DNA from: Neoarius graeffei
Lineage: Eukaryota; Chordata; Actinopteri; Siluriformes; Ariidae
Assembly (NCBI RefSeq): GCF_027579695.1
Contig: NC_083582.1
Coordinates: 3,780,378 to 3,844,377, forward strand
Length of the DNA stretch: 64,000 nucleotides
Direction: 5' to 3'
The notes beneath the pieces are model-generated. The model made no database searches. It worked only from the letters and a program-made list of their open reading frames with translations, and had not been told where the DNA came from. This document shows, in pieces, positions 1 to 10,100 of this stretch (its first letter is position 1; each line of letters opens with the position of its first letter). A program made the position numbers and the translations under genes.

Positions 1-474
1 AGCATCTGTACTTCCTCCGCAAACTGAGGAGAGCAAGAGTCCCGGCCCCCATCATGCACACATTCTACAGAGGCACCATCGAGAACATCCTGACCAGCTG
101 CATCACCGTGTGGTACGGCGCCTGCACCGTGTCCTGCTGCAAGACTCTGCAGTGCATCGTGAGAGCAGCTGAGAGGATCATTGGTGTCTCTCTCCCTTCT
201 CTTATGGATATTTATAACTCCCGCCCCACCCGCAAAGCCATCAGGATTGCAGGTGACCCCACCCACCCATCTCACAGCCTCTTCAGCCTGCTGCCGTCAG
301 GGAGGAGACTGCGGAGTCTCCGGGCCAAAACCAGCAGGCTCAAGAACAGTTTCTTTCACCAGGCGGTCAGGAGGCTCAACTCCCTCCCCCCTCTGCCCCC
401 TGCCACAGATTCTGCCCGCACACCCCCCTGCCCCCCCTTCAGCATCTGACATGTCATCCTCACAGTTCCCCCCC

Positions 475-529
<55 letters not shown>
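475..529. repeat. (CA)n microsatellite in LINE 3' UTR
   Basis: An uninterrupted CA run of about 27 units lies just after the LINE reading frame ends. A matching GT run is at 714-762. Poly-Thr/His and poly-Cys/Val reading frames through these runs are artefacts. Confidence 0.95.
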
Positions 530-532
<3 letters not shown>

Positions 533-711
533 CAACGTTCATTAACGCACTGAACTCAGGGACCGCACATCTCACTTTACCTCGCCCATTTGCACTATTC
601 CGCACTACCTCACCTTAACAGCTGCTAGTTTGTTTATTCTGCTTATTTCATGTTGCATGTTTACCTGCTGTACCTCAAGTGCCCTTGACTGTTTGGTTAT
701 TTGTACCAATT

Positions 712-713
<2 letters not shown>

Positions 714-762
<49 letters not shown>
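714..762. repeat. (TG)n microsatellite
   Basis: A pure TG run of about 24 units within the 3' UTR of the LINE at 1-1074. It is followed by loosely repeated AT-rich units built on GTTTATACTGTTTATATTG at about 790-940. Confidence 0.95.
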
Positions 763-767
<5 letters not shown>

Positions 768-1074
768 AGTGTTTAGTCTAGTTCATATCTAGAGTGTTTA
801 TACTGTTTATATTGTCTGAGTGTTTAGTCTGTCTTGTTCTTATCTAGTGTTTATAGTGTTTATTTATACTGTTTATATTGTTTGAGTGTTTAGTCTATGT
901 CTAGTTCCTATCTAGAGTGTTTATACTGTTTATATTGTTTGTTTTTTTCAATTATTCTATTTTTATTTATTGCATTGCCAGTTTGCACCGTGGGTCAGAG
1001 AGGACTGAAATTTCATCTGTGCTGTATGTCGAGCATGTAGAGCATATTTGACAATAAAGTGACTTGACTTGACT

Positions 1075-2702
1075 TTCATGGATGTTATTCCTATGTAAAT
1101 ATGAGCATAACTGCTGTGCCACAGCTTTTTCAAGGATCTTGGAGATAAAGGGGAGGTTTGATATTGGTCGATAATTGGACAGCTGACAGGGATCAAGGTC
1201 AGGTTTTTTAATCAGGGGTTTGATAACTGCTAGTTTAAAGGATTTGGGTACATAGCCAATTGTAAGAGAAGAATTTATTATTTTTAGAAGCGGTTCAATT
1301 ACTTCAGGTATTATCTGTTTGAATAGACGTGTAGGTAAGGGATCTAGTACGCAAGCTGAGGCTTTTGATGCCGAGATTAATGAAAGTAATTCAGTTTCTT
1401 TTAGGGGAGTAAAACATTCTAACTGATGATCTGATACAGTTATATTGTTAACTACAGGGTCACTTACATTGTCTGACCTTAAATTAGTAGTTTGAATTTT
1501 TTGTCGGATATTCTCAATTTTGTCATAAAAAAAATTCATGAAGTCGTTGCTACTCCATACTGCAGGTGTGCATCTGTCTATAGTGGACTTATTCCTGGTT
1601 AATTTTGCTACAGTATTAAATAGGAATCTAGGATTATTTTTGTTATCTTCTATTAGGGAGGAGAGATATGTTGATCCAGCAGCACTAAGAGCTTTTCTAT
1701 ACTTCAGGAAGCTCTCCTTCCACGCTAATTTGAACACTACCAATTTTGTTTGACGCCATTTACGTTCCAATTTTTGAGTGGTCTGTTTTAATGTGCGAGT
1801 GTCATCATTATACCAGGGTGCTAATTTTTTGTCTCTGACCATTTTCCTTTTTAGAGGAGCTACATTATCTAAAGTATGGCGGAATGTTGGCTCTAAGCAT
1901 TCAGTTGCCTGATCAAGTTCTGCAGGGGCTGACAGTGACCCAGTCAAAGTTGATAACTCTGGGAGATCATTTATAAAGCTCTGTGCAGTAGTTGACACGA
2001 ATGTACGTTTAATACAGTAGCGTGGTGAGGTGCATATATTATTACTCAGACATAGTTTGAATGAGATGAGATAATGATCTGAGATAACTTCAGACTGTGG
2101 AAGTGTGACTATATTTTCTACGTTTAACCCGAATGTTAGTATGAGATCGAGGGTGTGACCACCATTATGGGGCGGCCCTATGACATTCTGATTAATCCCT
2201 ACTGAATCTAAAATGGACACAAACGCTGTTTTTAAAGGGTCTTCTGGGTTATCAAAGTGAATATTAAAATCTCCGACAACTAAAGCTTTGTCTAAGGAAA
2301 TAACCAGATCTGAGATAAAATCTGCAAATTCAGAAAGAAACTCAGAATATGGCCCCGGGGGCCTGTAAATAATAAGTAACGGAATTAACTGGGTAGACTT
2401 ATTTTTCAAGGCTACATACATTATATGAGTATGAAGAACTTCAAATGTATTAAATTTATAACCAGGTTTGTGTGTTACACCTAGATAATCATTATAAATA
2501 ACCGCGACGCCTCCTCCTCTGCCAGTTAGATGAGGCTGGTGTATATAACTGTATGCAGGAGGACTCGCTTCATTTAATGCTATATATTCATTTGGCTTAA
2601 TCCATGTTTCAGTTAAACACAGTACATTAAACTCCTGATCAGTAATGAGTTCATTAACCATTAGCGCTTTAGATGTAAGAGATCTAGTATTTAATAGTAT
2701 GA
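1075..2702 (-). CDS. LINE ORF2 (endonuclease + partial reverse transcriptase)
   Basis: The open frame starts upstream of the Met at 2661: in-frame residues NTRSLTSKAL precede MVNELITD and belong to the protein, up to the insertion at about 2702. Endonuclease motifs are visible in order: LTETWI, GRGGGVAVIY, VVGDFNIH, SDHYLISF. They match the AP-like endonuclease of L2-type LINEs, which nicks target DNA for target-primed reverse transcription. The RT begins with LIKKPDLDP, then LSNYRPISNLPFISKILEKA. The frame leaves the element at about residue HE(S/T) near 1075; the remaining codons to 967 read the neighbouring LINE backwards and are not part of the protein. The catalytic RT motif (xADD) is therefore missing. 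Confidence 0.8.
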
Positions 2703-3072
2703 TCTAATTTTATATTGATTAGGTTACTGGAACAAACTCTCTGAGTATTTCTACCTTTTTGTTGAGCTCGGGGAACAGACACAGTCTCGATGTATTATGT
2801 ACTATGTACTATGTTATTATAGTCAGGCTGTCTGTTGTTGCCCAAATGAGGATGGGTTTCCTTTTGAGTCTGGTTCCTCTCGAGGTTTCTTCCTCATGTC
2901 GTCTGAGGGAGTTTTTCCTTGCCACCGTCGCCACAGGCTTGCTCATTGGGGATAGATTAGGGATAAAATTAGCTCATGTTTTAAGTCGTTCAAATTCTGT
3001 AAAGCTGCTTTGCGACAATGTTTATTGTTAAAAGCGCTGTACAAATAAACTTGATTTGATTTTGATTTGATG
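2703..3072 (+). mobile_element. L2-type LINE 3' end (5'-truncated)
   Basis: This non-coding 3' UTR ends in a tail of TGATTT-like units (about 3045-3072). It contains the stretch GCTTTGCGACAATGTTTATT and the polyadenylation-like ACAAATAAACTTGATTTGA. The same 3' UTR appears inverted at 20455-21030 and in part at 48300-50240, so it is a family end. It sits between ORF1 and ORF2 of the minus-strand LINE, hence inserted after it. Confidence 0.7.
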
Positions 3073-3158
3073 TAGTGGGCCCTGAGTGACGACTCTGTGC
3101 AGCTAGCAGACAGTCGGTTTAGCCTGTTCGTCTGCTCCCTGGCCTTGGCTCTGGATTG

Positions 3159-4070
3159 TCAGAAATTAACTAGGCCTGTTCTGAGACTATGACCTATGCT
3201 GCAGGAAATGAGAGCAGCACCTTCCCGAGTGGGATGGATACCGTCCCGCCCTAACAGGCCAGCAGTGCCCTCAAAATTAGCCCAATTATCTATAAAGCCC
3301 ACACTGTTTTCAGAGCACCATCTGGACAGCCAGCAGTTCAGCGACCATAACCTGCTGTAAGCTACATCGCCACGCCGCATTGGGATGGGGCCAGAGCATA
3401 TTACAGCATCGGACATCGCCTTCGCTAATTTAAACACCTCTCCAAAGTTACTCTCAGTAACCTCAGACTGACGAAGGCGTATATCATTAGCTCCTGCATG
3501 GATAACTATCTTTGAGAACCTGTGCTTGCCTAGGACCCTAAGATTACCTGCTATGTCCGGCACCCTGGCTCCCGGTATACACCTGACTAAAGCTGCTGGT
3601 GCCCCTAAAGGCTGAGCTAATTTCACGTGCCGTATGATAGAGTCCCCTATAACCAGAGCTCTTTCAGGTTTTTCAGCGGGTGCATCACTAAGGAGAGCAA
3701 ACCTGTTCAGCATGTGACGTGGAGAGGAGTGGTGCTCCCGTGGGCGAGCCTCAGCGGTAGCTTTGGCTCTACGCTTATGCCGCCAAGCCGTCACCCATTC
3801 GCCCCGCTGTAATGCCGGAGTTGGGGGATTACTAACTCCACCTAGGGCATCCAGACTTTCCTCTCCAGAAACTACACTATTCTTACACTCACTGGCCTTC
3901 TCTAAAGCCTGGACACGCGCTTCTAGCACTGTAATCTTCTCCGTCAGAGAGCTAACTAATCTGCACTTATCACAAATAAAGCTATCGTTAGTGACGGAGG
4001 AAGAATGACTAAACATCCTGCACTCAGCACACTGAACAGGCTGAAGGTGTGCCATGATGAAAAGATTCAC
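3159..4070 (-). CDS. LINE ORF1 protein with SGNH/GDSL esterase domain
   Basis: A 303-residue open frame. Residues 14-36 hold a Cys pattern (CAEC...CDKC) like a PHD-type zinc finger. Residues 42-60 form a short coiled coil. The C-terminal half is an SGNH hydrolase-like domain: GDS at 142-144 (Ser144), GAND at 193-196 (Asn195), and DGIHP at 276-280 supplying the Asp/His pair. This layout is known from ORF1 proteins of CR1/L2-type LINEs, where the esterase-like domain is thought to act in the retrotransposition particle. The start ATG gives MNLFIMAHLQ; an internal Met at residue 6 is equally plausible. No host gene role is implied. ORF2 of the same element follows on the same strand. Confidence 0.8.
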   Translation of the reverse strand: MNLFIMAHLQPVQCAECRMFSHSSSVTNDSFICDKCRLVSSLTEKITVLEARVQALEKASECKNSVVSGEESLDALGGVSNPPTPALQRGEWVTAWRHKRRAKATAEARPREHHSSPRHMLNRFALLSDAPAEKPERALVIGDSIIRHVKLAQPLGAPAALVRCIPGARVPDIAGNLRVLGKHRFSKIVIHAGANDIRLRQSEVTESNFGEVFKLAKAMSDAVICSGPIPMRRGDVAYSRLWSLNCWLSRWCSENSVGFIDNWANFEGTAGLLGRDGIHPTREGAALISCSIGHSLRTGLVNF

Positions 4071-4100
4071 CTACCTTAATCAAAGATCTGTTGATATTAA

Positions 4101-4459
4101 AGCAGATCCGAATCCGAAAATAATCTCTCCGCACTGTGCAGAAAGCTTTACCTGGCTGATCTTTCACAGGCCATACACACGGAAATGCAAAAGAACTTTA
4201 TTTTATTGAACTCTATTGAACTTCGTTTTAGAACGCACACACTTTCTTTTCTTTGGTGCGCTTGTATTTGGTCCATCATAATCTGACATGATTACACAAA
4301 TGACTGATTGTGCATGTGAGATATAAATTACGTATGGTAGAGCTCAATAATTATAAAGATGAACTTACATATGTCCATGCATGTAGTGACAGCAGCTGTC
4401 ACATGTCTGTAGGCTTGTAAAGTCGCAGGTCTGTCAAAGCAATCAGAAAATCTTGGCAT
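4101..4459. other. Intergenic, no gene seen
   Basis: Possible 5' UTR of the minus-strand LINE up to about 4230, then ordinary AT-rich sequence. No conserved coding frame, RNA gene or terminal repeat could be made out. Confidence 0.4.
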
Positions 4460-4467
4460 GTGAAATG

Positions 4468-4672
4468 CAGAGGTGGAAAAACCCGGGTGCAGAAAGTAAA
4501 AACCCTGACACATTTTTGCTCCAGCCAATTCAATGAACCAGCTGATCCTAATTACCACATCCCCTAAGCCAGGTTGATGAGCTAATTGGTGAAATCACCT
4601 GTGTTGAGAGCACAGGCATAAGGAAAACCTAGGCAGGACTTTTACTTTGTCAATCCAGTTTTTCCACCTCTG
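4468..4672. mobile_element. hAT MITE, 205 bp, with 8-bp TSD
   Basis: The termini are inverted (CAGAGGTGGAAAAA at the left, TTTTTCCACCTCTG at the right). The element is flanked by a perfect 8-bp duplication GTGAAATG (4460-4467 and 4673-4680), the hAT hallmark. There is no coding capacity. Confidence 0.9.
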
Positions 4673-4821
4673 GTGAAATGCCAAAAAGCAGTTTGGGAAG
4701 TGGTCAGACTGTGAATTAAAATATAAATTTCATCATCACTTGTCAGAATGACCGGCAGAGGAGTGAATCAGCTAACCGCATACATACCAGAAGACCAACA
4801 GGCCCCTTACAGGTGTATGTA

Positions 4822-5120
4822 TTTAGGCACTGGCTAAAATCGGAGCTCCCGATGAGTGTAAAATGTGTTAGTAAATAATTCCACATTATTTTATAAAAAG
4901 CAAATGAAAAATAAGTACTGGATAAAAACCCATTTATCTTATGGAAATAAAGATACAATAAGATTTCATTGTCTGGTGGTCAAGTGTTTATGAGGTATGT
5001 TGCCTTGCACTTAGGATCGGGTTCCCTGTGGTCACAAAAACCATCAGAAATCAGGTCGATGCTTCACCATGTTCTCAGCTCCGCTCCATGCGCTTCGCAC
5101 TGTGCTCTACTCCAATAATC
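4822..5120. repeat. Dispersed repeat, second copy at 35621-35890
   Basis: Shared blocks include TTTAGGCACTG, CATTATTTTATAAAAAGCAAAT, GGTGGTCAAGTGTTTATGAG and TGCCTTGCACTTA, in the same order and orientation in both places. The two copies differ by small indels. No coding frame or clear termini, so the family is unassigned. Confidence 0.6.
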
Positions 5121-5838
5121 TTCACAGATCAGCGACATTACTCTTTAGATTTTTCTGACTCAGGTTTTTTTCATGCCTTGGCAGGTCAGCTGGTTTGGAG
5201 ATCATTTTGCGGATCACTTGGGAGGTCTGTCATGTGCTTATTTTTTGTATAATCACTGATGTCATGTTTTTTTTTTTTTAAATTAGCTATTTATTAGCTC
5301 TCCAGTTCATGGTTCTTGTGGCGTTTTGCTTGTTCTGTTATTCATTTTGGACATTTTGTTGAGTTATTAAAATGTACCACAAAAGAGGAACTTTACTGAA
5401 AAGAGAACAGAAATAATGTGTTACTGTGGAAATGAGGAACACAAACAGCAGACTTTCTTAGCACTGAGGTATGACAGAGGTGTACAGGAAGTCAGTAATT
5501 TCATCCAGCGGATTAAATCCAACCTCTGGTGAGAAAGGGGTTCGTTCATGATCAGCAGAGTTGAGAGAACCTTCCTGAAGACGACACGTCTTTGTTCAGT
5601 ACCTGAGGCCTTTCGAGCCACATCAGGTCTGAGACGGAGCAGTGCTGAATGACAGGAAAAGTCCATCACAGGAACTTTTACTGGAACTCAAAAGAGGAAC
5701 CAGGGCTGATTTTAGTTCCTGTTTGGGAGTTCCAGGGACCTTTTTGTAGTCAGTACTTTCCTGTTTGGTTGGAGTTTGACACTGTGTTGTTCCTATAAAC
5801 AGTATAGAAGATAAAACACACACACACTATATATATAA
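5121..5838. other. Intergenic, no gene seen
   Basis: AT-rich DNA. Around 5640-5760 is a segment rich in GGAACT/AGTTCC motifs that looks like a short decayed foldback element (TGGAACTCAAAAGAGGAACC and nearby complements). No open frame of note. Confidence 0.4.
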
Positions 5839-6221
5839 AACATCTCATCTCATCTCATTATCTGTAGCCGCTTTATCCTGTTCTACAGGGTCGCAGGCGA
5901 GCTGGATCCTATCCCAGCTGACTACGGGTGAAAGGCGGGGTTCACCCTGGACAAGTCGCCAGGTCATCACAGGGCTGACACATAGACACAGACAACCATT
6001 CACACTCACATTCACACCTACGCTCAATTTAGAGTCACCAGTTAACCTAGCCTGCATGTCTTTGGACTGTGGGGGAAACCGGAGCACCCGGAGGAAACCC
6101 ACGCGGACACGGGGAGAACATGCAAACTCCGCACAGAAAGGCCCTCGCCGGCCACGTGGCTCGAACCCGGACCTTCTTGCTGTGAGGCGACAGCGCTAAC
6201 CACTACACCACCGTGCCGCCC
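5839..6221 (-). mobile_element. tRNA-derived V-SINE (Mermaid/DANA-like), full length
   Basis: On the minus strand it reads from GGGCGGCACGGTGGTGTAGT through a tRNA-like head with A box (TGGTGTAGTGGTTAGC) and B box (GGTTCGAGCC), then the conserved core (GTTTGCATGTTCTCC, CCACAGTCCAAAGACATGC), to a tail of ATGAG repeats. Nine copies or pieces of this SINE lie in the window. Pol III transcription with LINE-supplied retrotransposition is the known mechanism for this class. Confidence 0.9.
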
Positions 6222-6484
6222 AGCACTGATGCTGTTAAATGTTAATCTATAGGAGTTTTAGAGGTCATGTTTAACAGCTGTAGATGCATCTACTGCAGGG
6301 ACCGCCCCGCCTACTCAGCTGGCTCCTCCTTCTCCTCATTAATAATAATTAACCTACAATACTGGCACTTTTACATGATTATGAACATGATGTTATATGT
6401 ACAGACGCACACTCTTGTTTGTAAAAGTTGTGTTTTTGTTTGTCGTGTGGTTGTTTTTTTTTTTAATAACTGAAAACCTTGGCT

Positions 6485-6625
6485 GGTGCATGATCACGTG
6501 ATCTGCGTTTACGTAACCACGTGAGTGTTTCTCAGCCAATGGGAGCGTTGACGTCACGGCAGGGCGGAAGTCTCCGCACCGATTGGTCCTGAATGACCCG
6601 CCCTCAGAGCCGCCATTTTTAAAAC
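6485..6625 (+). promoter_or_regulatory. TATA-less promoter of the SANT-like gene
   Basis: This GC-richer stretch directly upstream of the start codon at 6682 has clustered consensus sites: two CACGTG E-boxes (6495-6500, 6518-6523), a CCAAT box (6536-6540), a perfect TGACGTCA CRE (6549-6556), an inverted CCAAT (ATTGG, 6582-6586) and a YY1-like GCCGCCATTTTT (6609-6620). No TATA box is seen. The combination suggests a housekeeping-type start region; function is inferred. Confidence 0.6.
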
Positions 6626-6681
6626 AAAAAAACCGCAAGTGTTTACGGTGCGGAGGGAGGCGAGCGGAGCGGGTTCCGAAC

Positions 6682-7092
6682 ATGGAGAAGTGGACCGATG
6701 AAGATGTGCAGGTTCTGCTGAATATCTACGCGGAGGAGAACATTCAGAAGGAGTTCGAGTCCTCAGCCCGGAACGCCAAAGTGTACCAGAAGATTTCTGC
6801 CCGGCTGGGTGAGGTGGGGATCCGGCACAGCCCGCAGCGCTGCCGCGAGAAGATCAAGAAGATGAAGCAGGATTACAAGAAGATTAAAGATTATAACCGG
6901 CTGAACGGAGCGAACCGGCGCAGCGGCAAGTGGTTCGAGCGGCTGGACGCCATCCTGGGACAGCGGGGGCCGCAGGACTCGGGATCCGGGGAGAGCGGGG
7001 ACTGTGTGTCTGTGCTGCTGGAGCCGCTGAGTGAGGGGCGCGCGAGCTTTCTGCACGAGGAGGAGGAGGTGTCCTTCACCGAGGGTCAGGGG

Positions 7093-7134
<42 letters not shown>

Positions 7135-10100
7135 ATTACTTACCAAACTCATAAACACCTTACTAAACACAACCTGAAACTGATTAAATACAGAAGCAGA
7201 AGTACAGCTCCTCATCCTCCTCCAGATGTCACTCACTTCAGCGGAATATTCATCTTTCATCCAGCGCTCATTCTGATCAATATCGAATAATAGATGTAGA
7301 GCTCGTTTCCAAAATGCTATAAATCCATTTTGATTCATTTCAGAAAAATGACATTTACTTATTCAGACGCATACATTTTTTTCAAATATTTCATTTATCC
7401 TGTTCTAATAGACAGTTGGTTCTGTCTGAACATTTTCAACAATAATTGACAAATCTAGTGGTTAGCGCTGTCGCCTCACAGCAAGAAGGTCCTGGGTTCG
7501 AGCCCTGTGGCCGGCGAGGGCCTTTCTGTGCGGAGTTTGCATGTTCTCCCCGTGTCCGTGTGGGTTTCCTCCGGGTGCTCCGGTTTCCCCCACAGTCCAA
7601 AGACATGCAGGTTAGGTTAACTAGTGACTCTAAATTGACCGTAGGTGTGAATGTGAGTGTGAATGGTTGTCTGTGTCTATTGGCCCTTTTCCACTACCCT
7701 TTTTCAGCTCGCTTCAGCCCGACACGGCTCACTTTTCGACTACCTTAAGGCCTCTGCATGCTCTTGCGACAAGGCTTTCGCAGATAGCTTTTCGCAGACA
7801 GTTGTAATTTATTGTTGAGCGGGGATAATAGGCATGCGCGATGTTATTCACCGCCACGACGCAAGGGGGCGTGAAGTCGCTAGGAGTAGTTGGTGGGTGT
7901 GGTTAGTGGAGTGTTTAATCTCCGGTTACTTATAATGACTAGAACTTTTTTTTTAATAATGACTAGAACTGGAATCGTATAGATGTCCGTACTTCCTCAA
8001 TCAACCGCTCTTCGTGCTGCTCCATCTTCGCTCGTGTTTTTAAAAATGGCGGTCGTGAAAACAAAACAAACCGGGAAAGTAGGGAAGCGGAAGTGCGTGT
8101 ACAGCGGATGTAGAGTGGACCAATCAGAGCCCTCTTGTCTGCGACGCTGTCTGCGAGGCTTCTGCGGTGGTCACAATTTTTGGGAGGTGCACGCAGAGTG
8201 TCTGCGAAGGTGGGGGGGCTACGCAGACACTGTCTGCGACACCGTCTGCGAGGACTGGGTTGTCAGCATAAATTGGCCTTCAGAACAGCACGACTCAGCT
8301 CGCTTCAGCCCTGCTTAGCCCCCAAAACTCGCACAGTTTTGGAGTGGGGCTGAAGCGAGCCAAACCGAGCTGAGTGGGGCTAGGGGCGTGAGCAGACACT
8401 CCCCTGTGCACTGATTGGTGAGGAGGAGTGTCCTCACACGCCCACACCCCCCCCCGCGAGCACGCTGGGATCTGTAAACACCATAAACCCGGAAGGAGAA
8501 GAATTACGAATTACGAGAATTATGAAGCCTTATACGCCTCGCCTCATCTATACGCTCTTGCCAGTATCTGTTGGCGTTGTCGGTGACAACAAGCCACAGC
8601 ACCAAGACCAGCAACACTAACGACTCCATGTCCTCCATGTTTATTGTTTACTATCCGGGGCGTGAGACTACCGCTTAAAAGGTCTCTGATGTCACTGTTT
8701 GCACCGCCTAACGACATCACGTGACGTCCACCCACTTTCGCTAACTCCACCCAATGTGTCCACCCACTTCCAGCCAGCACGGTTCAGCGCGGTTGTAGTC
8801 GAAATGCAACTCCAACAGCCCCACTCAGCTCGACTCAGCCCAACTCAGCACGGCACGGCTCAGCCCAACTCAGCTGCGTTTGTAGTGGAAAAGCAGCATA
8901 TGTGTCAGCCCTGTGATGACCTGGCGACTTGTCCAGGGTGAACCCCGCCTTTCACCCGTAGTCAGCTGGGATAGGATCCAGCTCGCCTGCGACCCTGTAG
9001 AACAGGATAAAGCGGCTACAGATAATGAGATGAGCTTGACAAATCTAACAACAATGTTATTGATTATAAATCCAAAGTTTATTATATATTTTTTTCAAAA
9101 TGTTATAAATCCATTCATTTTTTTCTGTCTTTCTGTTTTTAAAAACAAGAGAACATGCTGTAGATATATAATATCAGGAACTTTCATCATACAATTTATT
9201 AGGGGTGTAACGATTCGATTCCAATCACGATTTGTAGTTGCCAATACGATTCAAGGACGATTTTGGTTCGTTTAGAACGACACGATCCGAAACGATTCAG
9301 TGACTTGAAATCGATTCAGTAACTTTTTAGCCAAAAATTAAACCAGTGTGACTGAAATAAATACCCGGATACTGGACAGTGCAGGTGAACTTTTCTAGAT
9401 TCCTGCTGTTTCTTGTATGGGAATCAGGTATAATTATGGATATAAACAAACAAGTAAACAACAATTAGTGGCAAATGCATTTAGTGCAGCGGCCAACCCT
9501 TGAAAATCCCTCTAAAAAGAGGTGGTACCCCTCCAGGCGGTAGAACAAAGCGGGACCTGTTTTATTTGAAGGGTATGGGTGTCTACTTCATGAAAAACAT
9601 GGTTGTACAAAATTAATATTGTAACAACATATGGATTAACCCCTTATTTGCCGGACCATCTGCAAAATTCTGTATGGCCAAAGTTTTCTGTAATTTGAAC
9701 CTAATTCTCATTCCAACTAAGGTAAGAGTTGTGGGAGGAAGGCCTATGGCCATCTTAATTACTGCATGCTGAACAGTCCTAAGCAGCACATGGCTTCATG
9801 TACAATGAATGGAACTCTGTGTTTCTATGGGCAGCCAACGCTGGATTATGTAATTGCTGTGGCCACCAAACCTCAGTCAGTGCGTTTCCTGTCCGAATGT
9901 CCCCCATGATCAGGAGACACTGGCAGAGATGTGAATGACATACAGCATGGCATTTCCTACATGAATCTCTACTTGACCACCCCTTGACATAATGAGTGAA
10001 CTAGATTTCAACCTGAGAATAAAAAGGGTTATAATTATTGAAAGTCATGTTTGATCGAAATGAAGGCCTATTATTTACTAGTAACTGTTCAGGGTTAACA

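Larger units (their letters stand above)
1..1074 (+). mobile_element. LINE 3' end (L2/CR1-group), truncated by window edge
   Basis: The first 450 bases encode the C-terminal part of a LINE reverse transcriptase: LYFLRKLRRA just upstream of the ATG at 54, then FYRGTIENILTSCITVWYG, ERIIGVSLPSL and HSLFSLLPSGRR. This is the well-known end of the RT protein in L2/CR1-group fish LINEs. A 3' UTR with CA and GT runs follows, and the element ends in a short tandem tail (TTGACAATAAAGTGACTTGACTTGACTT-like) at about 1040-1074. The 5' part lies outside the window. The tail abuts an inverted LINE at 1075, so this looks like an insertion into that element. The exact clade (L2, CR1 or Rex1) is not certain. 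Confidence 0.75.
1075..4100 (-). mobile_element. Two-ORF LINE (L2/CR1-type) with esterase ORF1
   Basis: On the minus strand this element reads ORF1 (4070-3159), then ORF2 (from about 2702) with an apurinic endonuclease and the start of a reverse transcriptase. It is cut at 1075, in the middle of the RT, where the tail of the LINE at 1-1074 begins. A second LINE 3' end (2703-3072, opposite strand) separates ORF1 from ORF2. The 5' limit near 4100-4230 is not sharp. Both ORFs keep long open frames (303 codons, and about 530 codons up to the junction), so the copy is not very old. Confidence 0.75.
7681..8898. mobile_element. PIF/Harbinger-type MITE with 3-bp TSD
   Basis: The ends are inverted (TGGCCCTTTTCCACTAC at the left; the right end reads as TGCTGCTTTTCCACTAC on the other strand). 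A 3-bp TAT duplication flanks it (7678-7680, 8899-8901). Comparison with uninterrupted SINE copies shows exactly where it entered. A second copy of the family is at 48692-49942. Subterminal AGCTCGCTTCAGCC-type blocks repeat at both ends. It keeps a small coding remnant (8504-8638) and hosts another insertion (about 7745-8282). Confidence 0.85.
7456..9034 (+). mobile_element. V-SINE split by a Harbinger MITE
   Basis: The SINE head starts at about 7456 (GTGGTTAGCGCTGTCGCC; the first bases are missing), runs to 7680 and resumes at 8899 with TATGTGTCAGCCCTG to the ATGAG tail at 9034. The intervening 7681-8898 is a separate element flanked by a duplicated TAT. It lies in intron 1 of the SANT-like gene. 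Confidence 0.9.

Noticed and set aside
1-2702. Twin-priming inversion of a single LINE
   Set aside because: The inverted 5' part would lie on the 5' side of the 3' part; here it lies after the tail of the first LINE, so two separate insertions fit better.
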